Part shown: positions 6,976 to 15,452 of the stretch, one piece after another
Position numbering within the stretch: the stretch's first letter is position 1
Layout of the letters: each line of letters begins with the position of its first letter
Translations under genes and position numbers: made by a program
Notes under the pieces: model-generated
What the model was told of the DNA's origin: nothing
What the model saw: only the letters and a program-made list of their open reading frames with translations
Database searches by the model: none
Assembly (NCBI RefSeq): GCF_015767435.1
Contig: NZ_JADWOV010000310.1
Location: 1 to 64,000 of the forward strand
From: Polaribacter sp. BAL334
GTDB taxonomy: Bacteria; Bacteroidota; Bacteroidia; Flavobacteriales; Flavobacteriaceae
Length of the DNA stretch: 64,000 nt
Direction: 5' to 3'

Positions 6976-8957
6976 ATTTTTTTTGCAATGGTAAAATAAA
7001 ATGTTGTTCTTAATCCTTTTTCACTCTCTAACCAAATTTTTCCTTGATACAATTCAACTATTTTTTTGGCAATGGACAAACCAATACCTGTTGAATCCTC
7101 TCTTTTAGTTAATGATTGAAATATCTTGAAAATCTTTTCGTGATATTTTTTTTCAATACCAATTCCATTGTCTTTGACTGAGAATTGATACTGTGTTTCG
7201 TTTTCTGAATAATCAATTTCAACAATTCCTTTTTCTTTATCCGTAAATTTGATAGCATTACTGATAAGATTTTGAAATAATTGTTGAAACTTTGTGGCAT
7301 CTCCAAAAACTGTAGGAAGCTCCTTTACAACAGTAACAGAAATGTTTTTAGGAATTAATATTACTTTGATAATGTTATGAACTACTTCATTCAATGCTAC
7401 TAATTCATCATTGTTTTGTAAAGTGCCTGAACTTGAATAGGTTAAAATATTGGAAATTAAGTTTTCCATAGTTTCTAACGTCTTTTCAATGAGTTCTAAA
7501 TTTTGATGTGTTCTGGTATCTAATTTATCTTTATTATCTTCTTTTATCCATGAAACTAACGCATCAATATTACGCAAAGGAGATTTTAAATCATGAGAAA
7601 CAATATGCGCATATTCATTGAGTTCTTCATTTCGATTTTCTAATTCATTTAAAATCAATTCTTTTTGCTTTTCAAGTGCTTTAAATTCAGTGACATCTAA
7701 GTGAATTCCAATAGAACCAATGATCTCACCATTCAAATTATAATTTGGCGCACCACTAACCAACCAAATTCTCTCTTTTTTTGCTTTATTTTTTACTTTT
7801 AATTCATAGGAATTTGATTCTCCTTTAAGTCTTTTTACATTTTCATTTTGAATAATATCCAAACCTGTATCAAGTAATAAAACTTCACTTCCTTTTTTCC
7901 CAATCAATTCTTCTTCCTTAAAACCAGACATTTCACAAAAAGATTGATTTACCAATAGAATTTCGTCATTATTATTTACTTCTAACAATCCTAAATTCAT
8001 ATTGGCAATAATACTGCTGTATTTTTGTTTTTGAGCTTCTAAACTTTTACGATAATTTCTACTTAACGTCACGTTTTTGTAGGTCCAAAGATGACCTTTG
8101 TACTCATTACCATTTTTTATTGGGATAAAATCTCTTTCAAGAATTGTTCCATCAACCATTGATATTTCATCTCCTAAAACCATCATTTTATCAGCCAAAA
8201 TAGTATCAATCCGAGTTACAAACTCATCAGGATTGTCAAACATGAATTTACTTTCATTGGCAGCATTCGAACAATCTTGTCCAACTAAAAATTCGGGCGA
8301 AACAGGAATTTTAAAATATTCGCAAAACTTATGGTTCGTTAATACTATTTTTCTGTTTTCATCTTCTAAAAGAATGGCACTATCTAAGTTTAAAATCAAT
8401 GTGGAAAGTCTGTTTTCTGATTCCTTTAGTTTTTCATCAGAATTTTTTGCATCGGTAATGTCTCTAACAATTCCTTGAGCAGCAATGGGTTTTTTATTTT
8501 TATCGAAAACAACACTGGCATTGATGTGAACCCATTTTACTTGACAATTTTTCGTATAAATACGGGATTCATAATTTTTGAAAAAACCATGTTCTTGAAG
8601 TTTGACAAAAGACATTAGCGCATATTCTGCGTCGTCTTTATGTACTAAATCCATAACATTTAAAGGTTCTTTATCAATGTCATACCCAAAAAGCTCAATG
8701 GCAGCATCATTAAATTTAATGACATTTCCCTGAAGATCAATGACTACATACGCATCAACAATGTTTTCAAAAACACCTTCTAATTGAGATGATTTTTCAT
8801 CTAAAAGTGTTTCTAGCTTTGCGTTTGATTTTTTAAGTTCTTCTGATAAATGGTAAAGCTCGAGAGATTTAGATTCCAATATTTTTTCTGCAACTTTTCT
8901 AGCCGCTTTTTCACGCTCAATGGTGCGAAGTAAAATATCAGTGTTCTCTTGGCTCAT
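6972..8957 (-). CDS. Multi-PAS histidine kinase, probable H-NOX partner
   Basis: The 661 residues comprise an N-terminal coiled coil (1-58, with E-R-E-K-A-A-R-K-V-A-E-K), three PAS domains (about 58-175, 185-300, 305-430), HisKA with I-V-S-H-D-L-K-S-P-L near 455, and HATPase_c with N-L-I-S-N-A-I-K-F, V-K-D-N-G-I-G-I and G-I-G-L-S-I-A-K-K. There is no membrane segment or attached receiver. The start codon overlaps the H-NOX stop by one base (TAATG), and its own stop overlaps the FIST start (ATGA). In H-NOX operons the gene directly after the sensor is usually the kinase it inhibits when NO is bound. Confidence 0.9.
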   Translation of the reverse strand: MSQENTDILLRTIEREKAARKVAEKILESKSLELYHLSEELKKSNAKLETLLDEKSSQLEGVFENIVDAYVVIDLQGNVIKFNDAAIELFGYDIDKEPLNVMDLVHKDDAEYALMSFVKLQEHGFFKNYESRIYTKNCQVKWVHINASVVFDKNKKPIAAQGIVRDITDAKNSDEKLKESENRLSTLILNLDSAILLEDENRKIVLTNHKFCEYFKIPVSPEFLVGQDCSNAANESKFMFDNPDEFVTRIDTILADKMMVLGDEISMVDGTILERDFIPIKNGNEYKGHLWTYKNVTLSRNYRKSLEAQKQKYSSIIANMNLGLLEVNNNDEILLVNQSFCEMSGFKEEELIGKKGSEVLLLDTGLDIIQNENVKRLKGESNSYELKVKNKAKKERIWLVSGAPNYNLNGEIIGSIGIHLDVTEFKALEKQKELILNELENRNEELNEYAHIVSHDLKSPLRNIDALVSWIKEDNKDKLDTRTHQNLELIEKTLETMENLISNILTYSSSGTLQNNDELVALNEVVHNIIKVILIPKNISVTVVKELPTVFGDATKFQQLFQNLISNAIKFTDKEKGIVEIDYSENETQYQFSVKDNGIGIEKKYHEKIFKIFQSLTKREDSTGIGLSIAKKIVELYQGKIWLESEKGLRTTFYFTIAKKI

Positions 8958-9496
8958 TAATTTTTATGAATGATAAACTTTATTTCAGTTCCATCATCAT
9001 TTATTTTTTCTAATTCTACAGTGGCTGTTGAATTAAAATGAGCAAACGTTTTATTCATCAAACCAAGTCCAAAATAATGCATAGATCTGCTAGATTTATA
9101 AATCATTACCAGTGAATTAGCTGTTTTTTCTTCCACCAAAAATGTTGGCAATTCTGCATCAGGGTAAATCTTTTTTACCTCAACATGTATATGACTTTCA
9201 ATGGATGACAACATATCTATAGGATCATTATAAGAAGCCAATAAACCAGCATAACTTGTTTCTATTACATAAAAAAAGTGTTCACCATACACCAATAACA
9301 AATCATCAATAGAAATTCCCGTATTGTTGCTTAAATTAGTTATTAGTTGAAGCATTTCATGAAAACGATATGTTCCAACAGCTGTGTATATTCCGTTAGA
9401 TTCCAATGTAGATTGTTGAATAATTTTTTCTACCATTTCTAGACCAAATTTGAGTTCAACCAAATCTATAAACTCTCTGAATATAATTCCTTTCAA
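8957..9496 (-). CDS. H-NOX haem nitric-oxide/oxygen-binding sensor, TTG start
   Basis: The 179-residue protein matches stand-alone bacterial H-NOX domains in length and motifs. It starts MKG and has proximal haem ligand H104 (in H-V-E-V-K-K-I-Y-P) and the haem-propionate motif Y133-x-S135-x-R137. These three sit at a constant two-residue offset from the well-studied H102 and Y131-S133-R135. Such proteins bind NO through ferrous haem and regulate a kinase or cyclase. The start is TTG at 9496; no ATG fits, and the N-terminus agrees with the family. It lies two bases after the receiver gene, so it is in the same operon. Confidence 0.93.
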   Translation of the reverse strand: MKGIIFREFIDLVELKFGLEMVEKIIQQSTLESNGIYTAVGTYRFHEMLQLITNLSNNTGISIDDLLLVYGEHFFYVIETSYAGLLASYNDPIDMLSSIESHIHVEVKKIYPDAELPTFLVEEKTANSLVMIYKSSRSMHYFGLGLMNKTFAHFNSTATVELEKINDDGTEIKFIIHKN

Positions 9497-9498
9497 TT

Positions 9499-9924
9499 TT
9501 AATATCTTTTTAATTCATTCATACTCCAATACGTTAAAACAGCTTCCATTTTTTTAACGTAATCTTCATACTTCAAAGGTTTTAAAACGTACCCAGAAAC
9601 ACCTATTTTATAGCATTCTTCAAGGTCTGATTTGTTATCAGAAGTGGTTAAAATTACAGTAGGAATATGTCTAAAATCCTCACTCTTTTTTATTATTTCT
9701 AAGAACTCAATACCACTTATCTTTGGCATGTTTAAATCTAACAAAATTAAATCAGGAAACCTATTTTTTCCTTGTAAAATTTCTAGCGCAATTTCAGCAT
9801 CTTTCGCTTCAGTAAGTGTATGATTTAATTCCAATAATGAAAGTGTTCTTTTCATTTTCATTATTTCTAGAAAATTATCTTCAATCAATAAAATATCTAG
9901 TTGTTTATTCATAGGTTGAAACAT
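9499..9924 (-). CDS. Single-domain response regulator (receiver only)
   Basis: The 141-residue CheY-like receiver has D63 in L-L-D-L-N-M-P, an upstream acidic pair I-E-D, T in V-I-L-T-T-S-D, and K in Y-V-L-K-P-L. It has no output domain, so it may act as a phosphate sink, a shuttle to the Hpt protein, or by protein binding. It is the first gene of the NO-signalling operon. The start may be ATG 9924 or ATG 9912; both give an intact receiver. Confidence 0.9.
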   Translation of the reverse strand: MFQPMNKQLDILLIEDNFLEIMKMKRTLSLLELNHTLTEAKDAEIALEILQGKNRFPDLILLDLNMPKISGIEFLEIIKKSEDFRHIPTVILTTSDNKSDLEECYKIGVSGYVLKPLKYEDYVKKMEAVLTYWSMNELKRY

Positions 9925-9934
9925 TAATTAACAT

Positions 9935-9942
9935 CAATGATA
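9935..9942 (-). promoter_or_regulatory. Putative -7 box TATCATTG of the NO-signalling operon
   Basis: It matches TAnnTTTG with one mismatch, 10 bases before the ATG at 9924. It lies exactly as far from its operator pair as the small-RNA -7 box does, which is the main reason for proposing it. Confidence 0.45.
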
Positions 9943-9989
9943 CTGTAAATACACAATTTTTTGTGAGAAAATAGCATAATTTACCAAAA

Positions 9990-10023
9990 AGTATCGATGA
10001 ATGACCATAAAGTGTAGATGAAT
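9990..10023 (-). promoter_or_regulatory. Putative LytTR-type operator upstream of the NO operon, repeats 21 bp apart
   Basis: CGATGAA at 9995-10001 and AGATGAA at 10016-10022 form a direct repeat. AGTATCGATGAATGA (9990-10004) is identical to 3604-3618. The likely binder is the operon's own LytTR regulator, giving autoregulation. Confidence 0.5.
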
Positions 10024-10047
10024 CAATTTAAAACTTTGTTAAAAATA

Positions 10048-10512
10048 TCAAATTAATGTTTGGAAATACTCAAATATTTCGCCATTTGAAATGACACTTC
10101 CTTTTTCAATCAAATCAAATATTTCTGTATTTCGTTCGGAAGTATAGCCTTTACTTCCTTTAAAAATTTCGACAGAATTGTCTAACGGATTGTGCATCAA
10201 CCATTCAAAACCCTCTTGAGTAAGCAAATTGATGTCCCAAGTAATTTTGATGGCAATTCTGTGAATTTTATCAGCTTCACATTTAAAAAAATTGGCAGAA
10301 GTTTCTGAAAAGTGCTCTACATAAGTTGTTTTTGTCAAAACATCTTCCCAAACAATGTCCGAAAACACTTTCATCTCTTCTAAAGCTACATCAGGTTTTT
10401 GTTCTTTAATTTCATCCCATTCATTCACATCAATGCTTTGTGAAGCTAAAAAAAGGGCAAACTCTTGGTGTAAATTTTCGAATTGTTCTTTGGTTAACAA
10501 ACGGTATTTCAT
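10048..10512 (-). CDS. DUF6495 family protein
   Basis: The 154-residue cytoplasmic protein starts M-K-Y-R-L-L-T-K-E-Q-F, with a conserved W-D-E-I-K-E-Q-K-P and a C-terminal I-E-K-G-S-V-I-S-N-G-E-I-F-E-Y-F. I recognise it as the DUF6495 family, which in Flavobacteriaceae often follows rplI. The function is unknown. A terminator separates it from rplI, so its expression is probably lower than that of the ribosomal genes. Confidence 0.8.
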   Translation of the reverse strand: MKYRLLTKEQFENLHQEFALFLASQSIDVNEWDEIKEQKPDVALEEMKVFSDIVWEDVLTKTTYVEHFSETSANFFKCEADKIHRIAIKITWDINLLTQEGFEWLMHNPLDNSVEIFKGSKGYTSERNTEIFDLIEKGSVISNGEIFEYFQTLI

Positions 10513-10525
10513 AAAGTATAGAATT

Positions 10526-10556
10526 AAAAAAAGCTCGTTATTTCTAACGAGCTTTG
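10526..10556 (-). terminator. Terminator or attenuator after rplI
   Basis: The perfect 11-bp stem AAAGCTCGTTA / TAACGAGCTTT has a four-base loop and, on the minus strand, is followed by a T run. It lies between rplI and the DUF6495 gene. Confidence 0.85.
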
Positions 10557-10575
10557 AGGTATTTTTTGGGTAAAA

Positions 10576-11019
10576 TTATTCAGCAACTACTTCGAAAGTA
10601 ATTTCCGCAACTACATTTCTATGCAATCTGATAGATGCTTCGTATTTACCTAATCTTTTCACTGTACCACCAGTAACTTTCACGAATTTTTTATCCACTT
10701 CAGTTCCTGCTTTTGCGATAGCTTCAGCTACATCAATATTGCTTACAGAACCAAATAATTTGTCTCCTCCAGCTTTTGATGAAATTTTAATTTCATATCC
10801 TTTAATTGTTTCTGCTATTTTGTTTGCATCAGCAATTAATTTTGCTTCTTTATAAGCACGTTGTTTTAAGTTTTCTGCTAATACTTTCTTTGCAGATGAA
10901 GTAGCTAAAACTGCTTGTCCTGTAGGGATTAAAAAGTTTCTACCATAACCGTTTTTAACAATTACAACATCGTCTTTAAATCCTAAATTTTCTACGTCTT
11001 GTTTTAATATCAATTCCAT
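10576..11019 (-). CDS. rplI: 50S ribosomal protein L9
   Basis: The 147-residue product begins M-E-L-I-L-K-Q-D-V-E-N-L-G-F and has the L9 signature G-Y-G-R-N-F-L-I-P and the connecting helix rich in A, K and E. The C-terminal domain holds K-L-F-G-S-V and the R-L-H-R-N-V turn. L9 binds domain V of 23S rRNA and spans to the L1 stalk. It is the third gene of the rpsF-rpsR-rplI operon, 15 bases after rpsR. Confidence 0.97.
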   Translation of the reverse strand: MELILKQDVENLGFKDDVVIVKNGYGRNFLIPTGQAVLATSSAKKVLAENLKQRAYKEAKLIADANKIAETIKGYEIKISSKAGGDKLFGSVSNIDVAEAIAKAGTEVDKKFVKVTGGTVKRLGKYEASIRLHRNVVAEITFEVVAE

Positions 11020-11034
11020 ATCTCTACTTCTTTA

Positions 11035-11331
11035 TTATTTTAGCATATCACCAACGTAAGGCATTAACGCTAAATGACGCGACCTTTTAATGGCTTGAGC
11101 CACTTTTCGTTGATATTTTAATGAGGTTCCTGTTAAACGTCTTGGTAAAATTTTACCTTGTTCATTTACTAAATACAATAAGAAATCAGCATCTTTATAA
11201 TCAATATATTTGATACCTTTTTTCTTAAATCTACAGTATTTATTTTCCTTTTTGGTTTCAATGTCAAGAGGTGTTAAATATCTAACATCAGCAGATTTGC
11301 CTCCTTTTGATTGTTGTTCAATAGTTTCCAT
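11035..11331 (-). CDS. rpsR: 30S ribosomal protein S18
   Basis: The 98-residue product has a short N-terminal extension and the S18 core: [20 protein letters not shown], and [18 protein letters not shown]. It contacts S6 and 16S rRNA in the platform. It lies three bases after rpsF. Confidence 0.97.
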   Translation of the reverse strand: METIEQQSKGGKSADVRYLTPLDIETKKENKYCRFKKKGIKYIDYKDADFLLYLVNEQGKILPRRLTGTSLKYQRKVAQAIKRSRHLALMPYVGDMLK

Positions 11332-11334
11332 GGC

Positions 11335-11676
11335 TTATTTTTTTGCAGATTTAACACGTTCTCTTCTTTTCTCAGCCCAAGCTGCAGCATGTTTGTCAAA
11401 TTTAACAGTCAAATAACGCATAACGCTATCATCTCTTCTAAATTCTAACTCGAATGCAGCAATTGCTTCACCAGCTACTTTGTACTCAAATAAGTGATAA
11501 AAACCACTTTTTTTCTTTTGAATTGGATACGCTAATTTTTTTAAGCCCCAATCTTCCTTTGAAATCATTTCGGCACCTTTAGAAACCAAATAGTCCTCGA
11601 ACTTTTGTACTGTTTCCTTTATCTGAGTATCAGATAAAACGGGATTCAAAATGAAAACAGTTTCGTAATGATTCAT
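11335..11676 (-). CDS. rpsF: 30S ribosomal protein S6
   Basis: The 113-residue product begins M-N-H-Y-E-T-V-F-I-L-N-P-V-L-S and has W-G-L-K-K-L-A-Y-P-I, G-F-Y-H-L-F-E-Y and R-D-D-S-V-M-R-Y-L-T-V, all typical of S6. It is the first gene of the operon. A good promoter with both boxes precedes it. Confidence 0.97.
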   Translation of the reverse strand: MNHYETVFILNPVLSDTQIKETVQKFEDYLVSKGAEMISKEDWGLKKLAYPIQKKKSGFYHLFEYKVAGEAIAAFELEFRRDDSVMRYLTVKFDKHAAAWAEKRRERVKSAKK

Positions 11677-11708
11677 AAGTAAATATTTATTGTTTATTTT
11701 TAAGGGTG

Positions 11709-11738
11709 CAAATATAGTAACTTTTTAGAAATTATCAA
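11709..11738 (-). promoter_or_regulatory. Bacteroidota-type promoter of the ribosomal operon
   Basis: On the minus strand TTG (11736-11738) is followed after 19 bases by TATATTTG (11709-11716), a full match to the consensus. The leader to the rpsF ATG is about 27 bases. Confidence 0.75.
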
Positions 11739-11794
11739 TTACTTATTTTAGGTTAAATTTTTTTTATATTGCATCACCAATAAATGACATACAA

Positions 11795-12679
11795 ATGCAA
11801 ATTCCTGAAATTCCGAATTTAATCCATTTTGCGATTCCTTTTTTCATTTTGACCGTAATAATTGAAGTCATTTTGACTGTAAAAGTAAAAATGGAAGACT
11901 ACGAATTTAAAGACGCTGCAACTTCAATTGCCATGGGTTTAGGAAATGTTTTCTTAGGTTTGATATCGAAAAGTTTGGTTTTTGTTGTATTCCTATTTTT
12001 TTATGAATACCGATTCTTTACACTTCCATTTGCTTGGTGGTCATGGATTTTGATTCTGTTTGCCGAAGATTTTTGCTATTATTGGTTTCACAGAATAAGT
12101 CATGAAAATCGATTGTTTTGGGCAAGTCACGTAGTTCATCATTCTTCGCAGAAATACAATTTAAGTACTGCTTTACGACAAACTTGGTCTGGAAGTTTTT
12201 ATTCTTTTATCTTTTGGATTCCCTTAATTTTAATAGGATTTCATCCCATGATGGTATTGACTCAAATTTCTATTAGTTTATTATATCAATACTGGATTCA
12301 TACAGAATTGATTCACAAAATGCCCAAATGGTTTGAGGCTATTTTCAATACTCCCAGTCATCACAGAGTGCATCATGCTACAAATCCTCAGTATTTAGAC
12401 CGAAATCATGCTGGTATTTTTATCATTTGGGACAAACTTTTTGGCACTTTTGAACCTGAAGTGGAAAAACCAGTGTATGGTTTGGTTAAAAACATCGAAA
12501 CTTACAATCCTATAAAAGTGGCTTTTAATGAATGGTTTCAGTTGTTTAGAGATGTATTTACAACAAATACTAGTTTTAAAAACAGGATCAACTATTTCCT
12601 AAAACCTCCAGGTTGGAAACACGATGGCACTGGAATTCTTTCTGGTGATTTGAGAAAGGAATGGGAGAAAAACAATTAA
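11795..12679 (+). CDS. Sterol desaturase / fatty acid hydroxylase family membrane protein
   Basis: The 294-residue integral membrane protein has four to five hydrophobic segments (residues 10-30, 45-70, 78-95, 132-165). It has the three histidine boxes of the di-iron hydroxylase superfamily: H-R-I-S-H, H-V-V-H-H and H-R-V-H-H. Such enzymes hydroxylate or desaturate lipid substrates. Bacterial members act on fatty acids, carotenoids or ether and amino lipids, so the exact substrate cannot be told. It is a single gene, with a shared terminator between it and ald. Confidence 0.88.
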   Translation: MQIPEIPNLIHFAIPFFILTVIIEVILTVKVKMEDYEFKDAATSIAMGLGNVFLGLISKSLVFVVFLFFYEYRFFTLPFAWWSWILILFAEDFCYYWFHRISHENRLFWASHVVHHSSQKYNLSTALRQTWSGSFYSFIFWIPLILIGFHPMMVLTQISISLLYQYWIHTELIHKMPKWFEAIFNTPSHHRVHHATNPQYLDRNHAGIFIIWDKLFGTFEPEVEKPVYGLVKNIETYNPIKVAFNEWFQLFRDVFTTNTSFKNRINYFLKPPGWKHDGTGILSGDLRKEWEKNN

Positions 12680-12787
12680 AATATAGACAATTTTAATAAT
12701 ATATTTCAAAATTATTCCATAAAAAACCTAAAGAAAAATAAAGTTTCGCAAAAGGTTATTAAAGTAATTTCTTTAAATTTAAAATAC

Positions 12788-12819
12788 AAAAAAAGGCAAG
12801 TGAAATCACTTGCCTTTTT
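12788..12819. terminator. Bidirectional terminator between the hydroxylase and ald
   Basis: The stem AAAAAGGCAAGTGA / TCACTTGCCTTTTT has a two-base AA centre. It serves both convergent genes. Confidence 0.88.
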
Positions 12820-12838
12820 GAATCTTAGTTGAAATCAA

Positions 12839-13924
12839 TTAGGATTCAAAAGCGTGAAGTAATTCTTCATATACAACTTCGCCTTTGATGATATTCAATC
12901 CTTTTTCCAACGTTTTATCTCTGTTACAAGCTTCTCTCCAACCTAAATTAGCAATTTTTACAACATAATTCAAAGTTACATTGGTCAATGCTAATGTAGA
13001 TGTATAAGGAACAGCACCTGGCATGTTAGCCACACAATAATGCACTACATCATCAATAATGTATGTAGGATCTTCATGAGTTGTTGGTTTTGTCGTTTCA
13101 AAACATCCACCTTGATCTACAGCAACATCCACAATTACAGTGCCTGGTTTCATTTCTTTCAGCATGTCTCTTGTAATCAATTTTGGAGCTTTTCCACCTT
13201 TTACTAATACTCCTCCAATAATCAAATCGTGCGTTTTAATATGCTGACGAATGCTGTATTCATTCGAAAAAGCAGTTATTACATTATTTGGTAAAACATC
13301 GTTCAAATAACGCAAACGTTTCATATTGATGTCCATAATTGTTACACTTGCACCCAAACCAGCAGCCATTTTTGCAGCTTGAACTCCTACTACACCAGCT
13401 CCTAAAATCAAAACTTTTCCTGGGGCAACACCTGGAACACCTCCTAATAAAATTCCTCTTCCTTTGATTGGTTTTTCTAGATATTTTGCTCCTTGCTGAA
13501 TTGCCATTCTTCCTGCAACTTCAGACATTGGCGTTAACAAAGGTAAAGTTCCGTCTTCATCTTCTACGGTTTCATAAGCAATGCAAATCGCTTTTCTGCG
13601 AATCATGGCTTTTGTCAATTCCTCACTTGATGCAAAATGAAAATAGGTGAATAAAATTTGATCTTCTTTAATCAAATCATATTCAGATGCAATCGGTTCT
13701 TTTACTTTTACAATCATATCACTGATTGCATAGACTTCTTCGATAGTTGGCAATATAATAGCGCCAACTTCTTCATAATCTTTATCTAAAAAACCACTTC
13801 CTTCACCTGCAGTTGATTGCACATAAACTGTGTGATTATTTTTCTTTAACGCAAAAACGCCAGCAGGAGTCATTCCTACTCTGTTTTCGTTGTTTTTAAT
13901 TTCTTTAGGAATACCTATAATCAT
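12839..13924 (-). CDS. ald: Alanine dehydrogenase
   Basis: It catalyses reversible NAD-dependent oxidative deamination of L-alanine to pyruvate and ammonium. The 361-residue protein has all active-site residues of the family: R15, K75, H96 in F-T-Y-F-H-F-A, and the aspartate in D-V-A-V-D-Q-G-G-C-F-E. It also has the NAD fold motif G-A-G-V-V-G-V-Q-A. It is a single gene with its own terminator and is the canonical counterpart of the altered paralogue at 1032-2228. Confidence 0.95.
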   Translation of the reverse strand: MIIGIPKEIKNNENRVGMTPAGVFALKKNNHTVYVQSTAGEGSGFLDKDYEEVGAIILPTIEEVYAISDMIVKVKEPIASEYDLIKEDQILFTYFHFASSEELTKAMIRRKAICIAYETVEDEDGTLPLLTPMSEVAGRMAIQQGAKYLEKPIKGRGILLGGVPGVAPGKVLILGAGVVGVQAAKMAAGLGASVTIMDINMKRLRYLNDVLPNNVITAFSNEYSIRQHIKTHDLIIGGVLVKGGKAPKLITRDMLKEMKPGTVIVDVAVDQGGCFETTKPTTHEDPTYIIDDVVHYCVANMPGAVPYTSTLALTNVTLNYVVKIANLGWREACNRDKTLEKGLNIIKGEVVYEELLHAFES

Positions 13925-14305
13925 GATTTTTGATATATGAATTTACGGTGTTAAAAGTACGTTGATTTTCAGAATTCTTAAAACAAATCCTGACTTTGAA
14001 GCGTTTTTATTTTAACTGTATTAGAAAATTAAATTAATTGATATTTTAGCAATATAATCATGTAAATTCGATTTTTAACTCAAAATATTATGAAAATTGT
14101 TAATGAGGTTTGTGAATTTTATGAATTTTCAAAACGAATCCACAGTAAGAATTTTAACAATTCTGGGGATTAAGTTGATTTTTGAAGACTTTTTCACACA
14201 ATAAAACCACTTCTTTTGAAAGTGGTTTTTAGATTAAAAAGTGTCTTATTTTAAATTTTGACTCATGAAATTTTAATTTTTAAAAAAAATCAAATTTATT
14301 TGTAA
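13925..14305. other. Gene-less stretch between ald and the SGNH hydrolase gene
   Basis: The 381 AT-rich bases hold the ald upstream region and one hairpin (14203-14229). I see no ORF or RNA gene that can be supported. Confidence 0.6.
14201..14232. terminator. Terminator hairpin downstream of the SGNH hydrolase gene
   Basis: The 10-bp stem AAAACCACTT / AAGTGGTTTT has a seven-base loop and A/T runs on both sides. It lies 74 bases after the stop of the minus-strand gene. Confidence 0.65.
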
Positions 14306-15004
14306 TTAGAATTTTAAAAAAGGTTTTAACGCTTTGTACCAAATACGATAACCTTCGGGTTTCATGTGAAGTTTGTCACTTGCAAACAATTCTGGACGAT
14401 AGCCTCCATTACTTGTCAGCATGTCATTATAAATATCAACAAAAGTCATATTGGTTTCATTTTCAATATATTCTTTCATTAACTTATTGGTTTCTATAGT
14501 TTTATCTTTATACAAATCACCTGCAGGACTTGGTTTTATTGAAATATAAACAATAGGAACCTCAGGTAATTTTTCACGAATCATGGTGATTAATTTCTTG
14601 GTGTTTTGAAAAATGCTGTCTGCGGTAAATACTGGATATTTCAAATCATTTTCGCCAACATACATGACAATCTGGCTTGGATTGTAATCAAAAATGAGCT
14701 GATCTGCATAATGAATAATATCTTTGACTTGAGCTCCTCCTAATCCTTTGTTGATTACTTTGTATTTATCGAACTTTTTTTCAATATTTTTCCACAATCT
14801 AATAGATGAACTTCCTACAAAAACAATAGGATTTGTGGGTGGTTTGTATATTTTTTCAAGATTTTTAATTGTTTGAATTTCTTCAGAGTAAATAGTTTTG
14901 TTTTGCGAAAAAGCATTTGAAACAGAGACTATGACACTAAAAATAAAAAGAATGATATATTTGTCAATTCGCATGTCCGTGTTTATACTGTTTTTTATAT
15001 CCAT
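14306..15004 (-). CDS. Secreted SGNH/GDSL-type hydrolase
   Basis: The 232-residue protein has an N-terminal signal sequence ending at N-A-F-S-Q. The SGNH blocks are F-V-G-S-S-S-I-R (nucleophile serine, S in place of the D of GDS), G-L-G-G, G-E-N-D-L with the block III asparagine, and D-K-L-H-M-K-P-E-G-Y with the D-x-x-H pair. Such enzymes are esterases or carbohydrate deacetylases acting in the periplasm. The ATG at 14974 (M-R-I-D-K-Y) would give a more usual signal peptide. The adjacent receiver and kinase genes lie upstream on the same strand. Confidence 0.85.
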   Translation of the reverse strand: MDIKNSINTDMRIDKYIILFIFSVIVSVSNAFSQNKTIYSEEIQTIKNLEKIYKPPTNPIVFVGSSSIRLWKNIEKKFDKYKVINKGLGGAQVKDIIHYADQLIFDYNPSQIVMYVGENDLKYPVFTADSIFQNTKKLITMIREKLPEVPIVYISIKPSPAGDLYKDKTIETNKLMKEYIENETNMTFVDIYNDMLTSNGGYRPELFASDKLHMKPEGYRIWYKALKPFLKF

Positions 15005-15036
15005 CCTGATTTTTAGGCTGCTTATTTTATTAATTA

Positions 15037-15441
15037 TTATTGAGAATGAATTTCTGAAAGTTGATTTAAAAATTCATTATTTAATGGCTTTTCTATAAAA
15101 CTAGTGATGTTTTTATTGAGTTCCGTTTTTTTCAAATCTTCTTTATTTACTGAGGATGAAAGCATATAAATAAAAAGAGAATCATATTTTTTTACTCCTT
15201 TCAAATCCAAGATTTCTAAAAATTCCCAACCTGACATTAGAGGCATATTGATGTCTAAAAAAAGAAATGTTTTGCTTTGGCTTTCTGGTGAAAAAAAGGT
15301 TGAAAATGATGCAATAGCCTCTTCTGGGTCTAAAAAAGAAATCATTTTTGCTTCAGGAAATTCATCTTCAATCAAAATTTCGCTCAACATATTATTGATA
15401 ACGTCATCATCAACCAAAACAAAAGTTAATTGCTCATTCAT
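15037..15441 (-). CDS. Single-domain response regulator (receiver only)
   Basis: The 134-residue receiver has D-D-D near residues 11-13, phosphoacceptor D in F-L-F-L-D-I-N-M-P, S in M-L-S-S-S, and K in F-I-E-K-P. There is no output domain. It follows the multi-PAS kinase gene by 11 bases, so the two form a two-component pair. The downstream route of the signal is not visible. Confidence 0.9.
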   Translation of the reverse strand: MNEQLTFVLVDDDVINNMLSEILIEDEFPEAKMISFLDPEEAIASFSTFFSPESQSKTFLFLDINMPLMSGWEFLEILDLKGVKKYDSLFIYMLSSSVNKEDLKKTELNKNITSFIEKPLNNEFLNQLSEIHSQ

Positions 15442-15452
15442 AGAAATGTAAT

